Shown here one piece after another: positions 18,601-25,275 of a stretch of 25,275 bases of DNA; positions within the stretch are counted from its first letter, which is position 1, and each line of letters starts with the position of its first letter. Below the pieces are notes generated by a model, which saw nothing but the letters and a program-made list of their open reading frames with translations, had not been told where the DNA came from and did no database searches. The stretch is from Botryllus schlosseri (taxonomy: Eukaryota; Chordata; Ascidiacea; Stolidobranchia; Styelidae). Made by a program: the position numbers and the translations under genes. The stretch spans positions 1 to 25,275 of the forward strand of contig ATSW01010287.1 in assembly GCA_000444245.1 (NCBI GenBank), given 5' to 3'.

Positions 18601-21246
18601 TCTTTATGACACAGTGTTTTGCCACAATCAGCTTCGTTACGCTCCTTGTTTACATGAGAAATAGGCCAAAGGCGAGATTTACTACCATGGATAAATTTCG
18701 ATTCACTTAGTATCAGAGAGAAAAGTACGCAGTGCATGTAAGCTGCGTGGAGAACTTCTTTAATCAATCTTCCAAGGGTCAGTGCGGACTTTGAATTCCT
18801 CTAAATTGCCAGGAAGTAAAAATCATGTTGCAAAGCCTCCGGGATATGACTTTACCTTACCCCCGAAAGCATAAAATAAGAATAGTAGACGTTGGACCGC
18901 CGACTGGCTTTTGTTAAGTGACTAAAGCAGCGGTGTCAAACATCCGGCCCGCGAAGTAAGAGTAGATTGGAGAATGCTTATATTATCTGGCACATTTTCC
19001 GCGAGCGATCTGAAGGTTTGAATCTGGCCCGCGACGCAAGTTGAGTTTGATACCCCTGGACTAAAGGAATTCTTCGATGCTAATTGAATTGATCTTGCAG
19101 GCCTCTAACAGACATGGCGAGATATATCTCACACTATAAGTTACGTTGTACGTCACTAACATGATGGAAGTTTCGTTGCACTGTATTATTTCAATAACGG
19201 CATCAGAATTACACGCCGATGGCTTACATAACTTTGAATTATCATGCAACTTAGATCTTACCGTAGCTTTCCGCGGATGTGTAAGAGCTAGAGTCGTCTC
19301 CTCTCTGTCGATGCCAATCGTTGGTCCGAGAAGAGTTATCACTTGCCTGGCAATAGAAATCGAGATTCACTATTTACCAAATGCTACAGTCCGAGCCCAC
19401 TCTCTGGCTGTGCCATCATTACACTTACCGAATAAGAGGCTCTGTGGGTGGAAAAGATTAGATTCCTGCCGGAGTCTACATGAGTTATATTTCTACGCCA
19501 GAACTAATCTGTAGTTGTTTATATATATTCCTTATTTGTGACCAGGACGAAAAAGTAACCTGTGTGATGCAACACCTATTGATAAGGAAATTAAACACAT
19601 CATTGTTCAAGCCTCGGCATGACCGCAATGGCAAGCGCAAATTCACAAGGAACATATCGCGCCTGCAGTAGGGCTGTTCAAAAATAACTTTTTTCCCCGG
19701 ATTCCAGCCATTCACTGATTAAGTTGTCAGGTTACCTTAAAAACGCTGCACACCAAATTTGGTTCAATTCTAACAAGTATAGGACTCCACAGATCCAATT
19801 AAAAAATTCAAGTTATTAGAGAAAATTAAAAAAATTTAAAATTTTTCAGCCAACCCCATGAAATTGTTGAGCTGTCTTCAAAGATTTTTTTCCCTAATAA
19901 ATTAAAAATTTTAATTGGATCTGCGGAGTCCTATACTTGTTAGAATTGAACCAAATTGGGTGTGCGGCGTTTTTGAGGGTAACCTGACAATTTAATCACT
20001 AAATGGCAGGAATCCGGAAAATAACTAATTTTTGAACAGCCCTAGCCTGCCGCACTTCTGAAGAATCTTTGCGCTGAACTACGTGACCTAGTCGTTCTGA
20101 CGAAGACTCCTTGGTTAATTTGAGCAATTTCAGCCCCAACAAGGCGACATTCACCGAATACGTTACCGTAAAATCCGATCCTGTGGTTGTGTTTTGACTT
20201 GGCCTTTTGCCATCTCTCGCCAGGCTTGTAGTAGATGATAGTGTGCTCGGGTCTTCCGAATAGCCACTTCTGTTATATCTTCTCGCAGGCATCGTTCTTG
20301 AAGGACTTTGAAACATACAGTTTGTTAAATTAGTGTCTTAGAGATTGTACCCGACCGGTGATATGGCATTCCAAGATCACCTTTTATGCATATGATCTAT
20401 ATAACTGCTGGAATCGACCTCTTTGATTATGGCATGCTAAACTTTAATCATGGCTGATAAAAACTAAAGCATTATTTACTTGGAACTTGAGTTTTCATCC
20501 GTATCTTCGACAAATGATCCATTGTGGAACCCGTTATTGCCGTTGGTCTACGAAAGAAAAAATTTGGAAATGTTATGAAGGGAATTTTAGAATTGCATGG
20601 ACGATATGCGAAGAAGTGAGAAAATGTTCCTGTTCACAACCAGTATTTCCAGTAAATTCTATACAGCCCGAGGGTAGTCGATCGGAATTGATGGCGTATG
20701 CGTTCAACTTCACTACAATAATAACTACCTTCTGAATAATACGATCTTAAAAATAACGAAAACGTTAATATGGCATTGCACCGGTCTGCTTCGTAATATT
20801 GTTCAACACTGACATTGCTTGATGTTTTAAATCATGAAGATAACGTTTGCAATTACTCAATCCTTTAATCTGAAAGTTTTTCGGGCGCATTCGGGATCTT
20901 TGATTGCGCGCAGAATAACAATATGTTCGTCAATATTTTAGACTAATCTTGGAATGATACAAAGACAGGTATGGTATTCTTCTCCTAATTCTTGTTGTAA
21001 GGAATAGGTTAAATACAACTACATAGCGTCTACATTGTCAAATATCCTTCAAAATTCACACAATGCATATTTCGCACAGCTTTACTCTTACTTTAAACAT
21101 ATTATTGCGACACTAACCATGGCAGAAGTGTAGCGAGAAGATGGATGTCTGGAGGCCGTATGACTACGGTCACTGGTCAATCCACTCTCGCTGCTTCGAT
21201 ATGGAGCCGAGCCCTGAAATGTAAATTGTAAACCATCATATGCCAT
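6780..21246 (-). CDS. CesA: Tunicate cellulose synthase fused to a GH6 domain (CesA)
   Basis: Membrane GT2 enzyme that polymerises UDP-glucose into cellulose for the tunic. Exons read from splice sites and phase: 21246-21118, 20547-20480, 20305-20167, 19346-19262, 16612-16569, 16507-16451, 16324-16194, 16116-16062, 15943-15794, 15449-15332, 14723-14467, 14065-13835, 13274-13173, 13093-12951, 12653-12498, 12245-11494, 10124-9972, 9869-9602, 9384-9154, 9067-8928, 8360-8080, 7743-7577, 7507-7358, 7108-6780. Phases agree at every junction, and the total is about 1,437 residues if a 22-base gap is removed in exon 9869-9602. Start: the ATG at 21246 has G at -3 and +4 and runs unspliced into the exon; a clean acceptor (tttcag) at 21214 is an alternative, with exon 1 further upstream. 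A shorter form starting at 16384 is also possible. Order: disordered N-terminus, two membrane helices, GT2 core, further helices, GH6. Ultimately of bacterial origin by horizontal transfer (established for tunicates). Confidence 0.96.
9671..9732 (-). other. CesA: Frame change at the CesA-GH6 junction (candidate micro-introns)
   Basis: The frame coming from the last membrane helix (WYRVRIPGLM) runs to a stop at 9633-9631, while the GH6 frame (LTENFECGHEYEARM) lies one base off. Two GT-AG segments, if removed, join the frames: 9692-9671 (22 nt, gtatgt...ttttag) and 9732-9708 (25 nt, gtgagc...atgcag). A third reading is a separate start: the ATG at 9713-9711 opens the GH6 frame with a hydrophobic run MQLLLRGVCAALILVQA. 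A one-base consensus error is equally possible, since N bases occur nearby. Confidence 0.7.
10743..10961. mobile_element. hAT-like element remnant in a CesA intron
   Basis: The left end CAGTGGTGTCAAACATCCGG, followed by cccgcc, is nearly the same as the left end of the MITE at 18928 (CAGCGGTGTCAAACATCCGG). The best right end is the block gggccacattat...ggcagtg at 10933-10961, whose reverse complement CACTGCCGTCATATGG is only a loose match. No 8-bp duplication is seen (gtatacgt against ttgagttc), so the right border is a guess. It lies in the 1.37-kb intron 10125-11493, where nothing else was found. Confidence 0.5.
13275..13834. other. CesA intron between the first helices and the GT2 core
   Basis: A 560-base intron. 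No coding exon of the right phase and no element was seen. It contains a short tandem motif acagggtacagggtacc near 13620-13636 and is otherwise unremarkable. Confidence 0.5.
14196..14306. repeat. Imperfect direct repeat flanking CesA exon 11, copy 1
   Basis: About 110 bases, from the ctatctactcaggt block through tttgtaaagtagaagcagtt, that align in order with 14823-14930 (ctctacctactcaggt through tttacaaagtataaagcagtt). The two copies lie in the introns on either side of exon 14723-14467. Identity is moderate and was judged by eye only. Confidence 0.5.
14823..14930. repeat. Imperfect direct repeat flanking CesA exon 11, copy 2
   Basis: Partner of the repeat at 14196-14306, same orientation. 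Its intron (14724-15331, 608 bases) shows no other structure. Confidence 0.5.
16613..16965. other. Intronic region upstream of the PSMD3-like gene
   Basis: This part of the CesA intron 16613-19261 must contain the promoter and 5' UTR of the plus-strand PSMD3-like gene. No clear TATA box or other motif could be assigned. A GTG-initiated extension of the frame exists from 16921, but the first in-frame ATG is at 16966. Confidence 0.5.
16966..18375 (+). CDS. PSMD3: 26S proteasome regulatory subunit Rpn3/PSMD3-like, intronless
   Basis: One uninterrupted frame of 469 residues from the ATG at 16966. Many stretches match the Rpn3 family closely: [119 protein letters not shown] and RIAFCLDMH. These cover the TPR-like part and the PCI domain (roughly residues 230-420), by which Rpn3 sits in the proteasome lid. 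It is shorter than human PSMD3 (about 534), mainly in the N-terminal region, and its tail is basic ([11 protein letters not shown]) rather than the acidic tail typical of the family. It lies antisense inside a CesA intron with no introns of its own, which points to a retrocopy. The open frame over the full PCI domain argues for selection, so it is probably functional, perhaps tissue-specific (inference). Confidence 0.93.
   Translation: [469 protein letters not shown]
18376..18927. other. 3' flank of the PSMD3-like gene
   Basis: Non-coding on both strands. No poly(A) tract, AATAAA signal or target duplication that would date a retroposition was found, so the insertion, if it is one, is old. 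Confidence 0.45.
18928..19058. mobile_element. Short hAT MITE with perfect 8-bp target-site duplication
   Basis: 131 bp. The left end CAGCGGTGTCAAACATCCGG (then cccgcg) pairs with the reverse complement of the right end, CAGGGGTATCAAACTCAACT, which also leads into a cgcgggcc block. The exact duplication gactaaag lies at 18920-18927 and 19059-19066. It lies in the same CesA intron as the PSMD3-like gene. Confidence 0.95.
19669..20044. mobile_element. Foldback MITE with about 140-base inverted arms
   Basis: 376 bp in the CesA intron 19347-20166. The arms 19669-19808 and 19903-20044 are near-perfect inverted copies. Their termini are TAGGGCTGTTCAAAAAT on both sides, and both contain the shared block AACAAGTATAGGACTCC. 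The flanks gcctgcag (19661-19668) and gcctgccg (20045-20052) match at 7 of 8 positions, an 8-bp duplication of hAT type; the TAGGGCTG terminus is shared with the element at 22671. The transcript could form a long hairpin within the CesA pre-mRNA. Confidence 0.9.
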
Positions 21247-22067
21247 GTCCACCAGTTATAAAACTGTTTCAATATAGAAAGTATCAGCCCGATGGCTATA
21301 TTATTCGTACAAAGCAATATACGGTGAAGCATGATTTGAGACCATAATCGTTCTAGGTTCCAAAGGGTAGGCTATTTACTCTGGGATCCCTACTTTGTTG
21401 CTTGTACCGATTTCACAAGTTTTCTTTTAACGCTATATCTGATGGATTTGAACAGCTGAGGTAACACTCTTATCGCAGCTCATCTCATGATCAGATATTA
21501 GAATCACAGGAAACTCTTTACTGATATATCACCAGCGCCGCAACTGCCGCACCTCAAAATCCTCAATTCAATGAGGCAAGCTTGAAGTGGGCCCAAAATA
21601 ATCACTGAAATAAATCTGAAATCGAGTGTCCTATTTTGTTTTATCTCTTCAATGCGTAAATTTTCTTCGCCCTTTGTACGGTTACCTTCCATCTCCCTCC
21701 GCAATATACACAGCTGTTATAGAACTTGGTTCAAATGTACGCCATTGCAAAAGTGTAATAGAATGTCTTTCCTATGTGGTTCATTCTGCCTTCATTAATA
21801 ATAATATATCGCAGTAGCCCAATGCAATCCACCCATATTGGGGCCGATACAATACTCTTAATGTTCTGATAATATCAATGGCCACGACGGTGTTATGAAT
21901 ATGGGCATTGGGCACCGTCGCCCTGGAAAATTTGACATTCATCCAAAATTGAAAAAAGATCTGAGTAGTGATGTGAATCGAAGTAGCGTAACCGCAAAAT
22001 TTAGGCAGTTTCCGATTAAAAATAATATATCTTTCGTCTAACTAGCCCCATTCGTGGCCTCATTGGC
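21247..22067. other. Region upstream of CesA
   Basis: Presumed promoter and 5' UTR of the long CesA form. Short frames on the minus strand, such as one starting at ATG 21690, do not join the first recognised exon in phase. No element termini and no clear core-promoter motif were found. Confidence 0.45.
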
Positions 22068-22489
22068 ATCGAGATCAGAGTTTGATCAATTACATTTGAT
22101 TCAATTACAATTACAATAATAATTACTTTCTTGCATGTTTCAATTACAGTACAATTACAATTGCAATTGGAATTACTGTTTGCATGTAATTGATTCGGCA
22201 GAGAGGTGCCCTTTGACAACCGTAGCGACGTAATTAGCAACAATCACAAGCTATTCGTGTTTCATTCATGATACGTAGAATACCCTTTAATTAAAAAAAG
22301 AATCGAAAGTTTTCGAACTACTCCTAATCATCAGTACTGAAAAATACAAACACAGAAAAAAATTTTAAGCGACTGATAACAACCAAAAGTACTGGCAACG
22401 TCTAACAACGAATAGGCTACAAGATAGGCAATGAAATGTAATCAAACGAATACACAGAGCTGAGTAAGGCAAATGAAATGTAATTGGTT

Positions 22490-22576
22490 TCGAGAAAATG
22501 ACTCGATTCAAGTCGAGTTATCAGAAAAATCATGACTCGAGTCGAGTCATGATACGAGTCATTACAACCCTGCAGT
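22490..22576. repeat. CGAGT-rich palindrome and single hAT-like terminus
   Basis: Contains the perfect palindrome catgactcgagtcgagtcatg followed by the block acgagtcattacaaccctg, which read on the minus strand starts CAGGGTTGTAATGACTCG and looks like one terminus of a further hAT family. No partner terminus was found inside 22076-22490, so it may be the remnant of an earlier insertion within the outer element. Confidence 0.5.
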
Positions 22577-22670
22577 TTAGCATTGCTCAATTATCTAGAT
22601 AACGAAGCACGCATGGCACACCTATGTAAATAGGCTTAACTATTTTATGTTGTGCTTGTCAGGTTACAAT

Positions 22671-23185
22671 TAGGGCTGGGCACAATGATTCGAGTACTCG
22701 AATCTGAATCGAGCATTAATTTTAATGATTCGAGTCGAGTAGTAAAAGACGATTTTTTCGAGTAATGAAAATATACGCTCCTCGCAACTGAAAGTCAATT
22801 TACTAACGGGAATTATAGTTTTGATACTATTTTCCACCGACGAAGCCTTGAAATCTTGATCGGCCGTGTCGCAGCATACGAGACATTGTACAAAGCTACG
22901 AACGTTACTGGAAATAATATATTTCCGAAATCATGATCATCCCACAACATTGTCACGAAGTGCAATGAAATCTGTATGGTCGAAAAAATATCAAAGTATC
23001 TTTAATGTAACGGATGCCAGGCATTATATTCTTTGTGGTGGCATAAAAGGTAGATATTTGAAATTTCACATAGTTCATTCTGTTGTGACGTCATAATAAG
23101 TGATACTCGAATACTCGACTCGACTCGAAGCATAACACGTGATTCAGAATCGAATCACTCAGGTACTCGATTTTGCCCAGCCCTA
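22671..23185. mobile_element. hAT-like element (TAGGGCTGGGC termini) nested in the 22076-23316 element
   Basis: The left end TAGGGCTGGGCACAATGATT and the reverse complement of the right end TAGGGCTGGGCAAAATCGAG share the first 12 bases. Both ends are rich in the word cgagt/actcg, making several inverted pairs. The flanks gttacaat (22663-22670) and gttaaaat (23186-23193) match at 7 of 8 positions. It is 515 bp long and has no coding capacity. Confidence 0.9.
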
Positions 23186-23324
23186 GTTAAAATAACAATG
23201 TACTGTAATTAAAATTGTAATTAGCCAAAATTTTTATCAAATTACATTCACAATTACGTGAAAAATGTAATTAAATACTTTCAGCACAATTACAAATTAC
23301 AATTGATCCAACTCTGATCCAGAT

Positions 23325-25275
23325 AGGGTTTTTCGGTCATGACTTTCTACTAACACTAATCATGGCCTCATTTCCAGTTAAGGGTTAGTTATTACATAGG
23401 TGTTTCGTATTGTCCCGGTAGCTAAGATATTACGATCTACAACCAGCTCTGAGAATAGGACAAAATTTGGACAAAATCTTAAAAGAATGTCAGTTTTTAT
23501 AAATATCAGGGCAAAGTATTTTTACAAGACACCGCCCATCAAAATCGCGACAGGTCGTATGAATACGGACATACCGTCCGACAACGCTGGATAATAGGCC
23601 TTGTCGACAAAATTTCACTGCTACTTTGACACAGGCTCTACACTAATCTCACCCGTTTCCTATTTTGATATGACGAATACTGATTGATGAGATATGTATT
23701 GTGTAGTCACAAACATCTCGTTGCCAATCTATCGAAAATTGCCTCTTTTTCGACCAGGGGATCAAGCGCTGCGTTCGGGACGCGGGCGTATTTCGGTAGC
23801 TAGGCATACCATTCTCTGCTGTAGGTAGCCAGATACAACGTGCGACCTCGAAATTATGCAGATTGGTAAAGTATAATTTTCGTTCCTAGTAGACTGTCAT
23901 TGGGCTTGAATATGAGTGAAAGTTTGAAATAAATTTACATATACAAGTATGAATGAGAAAATAAAGTATAATGTTCCAGATATTCAGTTGAGTGTCCTAA
24001 TCGCATTGCGGGACTGCATGCTCTATCCAAGTTTAACAGTACGAAACCCACAATACTCCGATCCATTTCAGCCATACGCCATAGTTATCCGAGTCGTTCA
24101 TTAAACCACCAGCCTGTTCATGAGCATCAGCCAGTATTCCTTATCTGACACAATCTCAAATTATATGTTGAAATGTGTGGATTCATTGAAAAGACCGCAT
24201 TCCCAAATTTGGTAGACTTACCAACCAGCATCCACAAAATTTAGGCATACACTGCTTATATTAGTAGGGTTTTTCTTTATGCATAACCATCCAACATTCT
24301 CAAAGGCAATACCACGTCAATTTAATAATCCACGGGTTAGATGGGTGTAATAGACTAATTAATCATTCGTATAATCATCAACATAAACAGCTCCATACCC
24401 GGTTGCGGTTTCTGCTTGTCATGACGACCAGGAATGGTTAAAAATCACTCCCGTGCAGAATAGTGAAGATGGATACTTGGATACAATGATTTATATCTAC
24501 GCCACTCCACTGCAAAAGGAGTAGCGTATTTTGTTAGCACCGGATAATCGAAATTCCAACGCGCCTGTAAGCTGAACAGTATCATTTACAACTTATCCTC
24601 AACTGGAACCTCGCTGTTATTTCTTGGTAGCTCAATCCTGTCATGAAAATATGTTTTGAACATTTAAATATCGAATCTATAAATCTTGAACTACACCTAA
24701 ATAGATAGCTGCCTGTCCATTCCATCTCCGTCTGCGACTACGAGTACATCCTTCTGTGGTGTCATCAGGTGGGGAACAGACAAGATTGATCACGTTGCGC
24801 ATGCGTGATCAAGATTGTCAATACCGGACCTCAAATGAAGTAGAGCGGGTTTAGCAGACTTTTATTTTGCCTCGGGCGGCTGTGTTATAACATCAGCGAG
24901 CTGTGGTTTCACTTGTGAAGCGTCCCGCTTATTCGATAAATAAGAAAACGCCTATTCGTATTCGATGGTACCAGTATTTCCTCTCGTTATGCAACTCTTA
25001 ACTACATTTTATCATTAGATTTAAGGAGATAATGAATGCAACTTTCTGGAAATAACTGACGCGTTTCCAGTCCAACGCTGCAGACCTGCACATCTTCTTT
25101 TGGTGGTATTGTATAATTGGAAGGTCACCAAGCGCATATATGACAGCGTAGTGGATTTCAACATAAATCGAATGAACTGAAAGTAATACTAAATTGTTTG
25201 ACAAGTGTCCTTTGTAAATGTATATAGGTTTGCAAATTGCTTCAATTGCTGCCGTACTTGTACAGTGTACAGAGT
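23325..25275. other. Right-hand non-coding region
   Basis: No exon chain, RNA gene or family motif was recognised on either strand. Two small inverted repeats occur: tacgccactcc / ggagtagcgta (24498-24508 and 24518-24528, 10 of 11 paired) and tgatcacg / cgtgatca (24787-24794 and 24804-24811). It may be intergenic, or an intron of a gene beyond the window. Confidence 0.5.

Larger units (their letters stand above)
14467..21246 (-). other. CesA: CesA N-terminal region: Ser/Arg/Tyr-rich, predicted disordered (exons 1-11)
   Basis: About 411 residues spread over 11 small exons. Composition is dominated by S, R, T, D, N and Y, with motifs such as RYNRSGYSED, NRRRSRKS and SRDRYDTSGF and an acidic end DEEEEWDDFEE just before the first membrane helix. 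A segment around NYFNRRLEDMQKRQSRIES may form a helix or short coiled coil. It precedes the membrane helices, so it should be cytosolic, and the RxxS-type sites could be phosphorylated (inference). Exons 16507-16451 (57 nt) and 15943-15794 (150 nt) are multiples of three in phase 0-0 and could be skipped without changing frame. The border 16451/16324 is the weakest: a second pairing (16533-16451 with 16364-16194) also keeps the frame. Confidence 0.75.
22076..23316. mobile_element. hAT-like element carrying a nested second element
   Basis: The left end CAGAGTTTGATCAATTACAT pairs with the reverse complement of the right end, CAGAGTTGGATCAATTGTAA. Both subterminal regions are crowded with attac/gtaat words (22090-22200 and 23200-23305), which form partly inverted copies. 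The flanks atcgagat (22068-22075) and atccagat (23317-23324) match at 7 of 8 positions. The total is 1,241 bp, of which 515 bp is the inner element. No transposase frame is visible. Confidence 0.85.

Noticed and set aside
21504-21704. First CesA exon around ATG 21690
   Set aside because: Its good donor (gtaacc) leaves phase 1, while the next recognised exon needs phase 0; there is no support from composition.
24700-24790. Possible minus-strand exon with a basic segment after an acceptor-like ccacag
   Set aside because: Short, without family similarity, and no partner exon in phase was found.

Overview
The window is animal nuclear DNA, almost certainly from a tunicate (sea squirt). The main reason is a gene that, among animals, only tunicates are known to carry: a bacterial-type cellulose synthase (CesA) fused to a glycoside hydrolase family 6 (GH6) domain. 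Genes are split by many short GT-AG introns, some only about 60 bases, and the spacers are full of short non-autonomous hAT transposons. I cannot name the species. Scattered N bases show that parts of the consensus are uncertain.

Layout. Positions 394-1307 (minus strand) hold the first four exons of a stand-alone secreted GH6-like gene that runs off the left edge. Positions 1308-6779 are non-coding and hold a tRNA-derived SINE (3028-3389), a decayed hAT element with transposase remains (4433-5179) and a hAT element (5436-6596) with a second hAT MITE inside it (6100-6417). Positions 6780-21246 (minus strand) hold CesA. I rebuilt it as about 24 exons with matching reading phases, giving about 1,437 residues: a long Ser/Arg/Tyr-rich cytosolic part, two membrane helices, the GT2 catalytic core with all four hallmark motifs, further membrane helices, then the GH6 domain. 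A one-exon PSMD3/Rpn3-like gene, probably a retrogene, lies on the plus strand at 16966-18375 inside a CesA intron. Positions 21247-25275 hold no gene I recognise, but contain a second nest of hAT elements (22076-23316 with 22671-23185 inside).

How the parts relate. CesA should make the cellulose of the tunic at the epidermal plasma membrane from UDP-glucose. The GH6 domain lies after the last membrane helix and probably faces outside. The stand-alone GH6 gene lies about 5.5 kb downstream on the same strand. It shares exon sizes, phases, most residues and even intron sequence with the CesA GH6 part, so it looks like a fairly recent tandem copy that gained its own signal-peptide exon. In both copies the two catalytic aspartates of classical GH6 enzymes appear to be replaced, which suggests a binding or structural role.

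Uncertain points. The CesA-to-GH6 junction (about 9670-9732) needs a change of frame, explained by a 22- or 25-base micro-intron, a sequence error, or a real split. The 5' end of CesA has more than one reading: a long form starting near 21246, or a shorter one starting near 16384.
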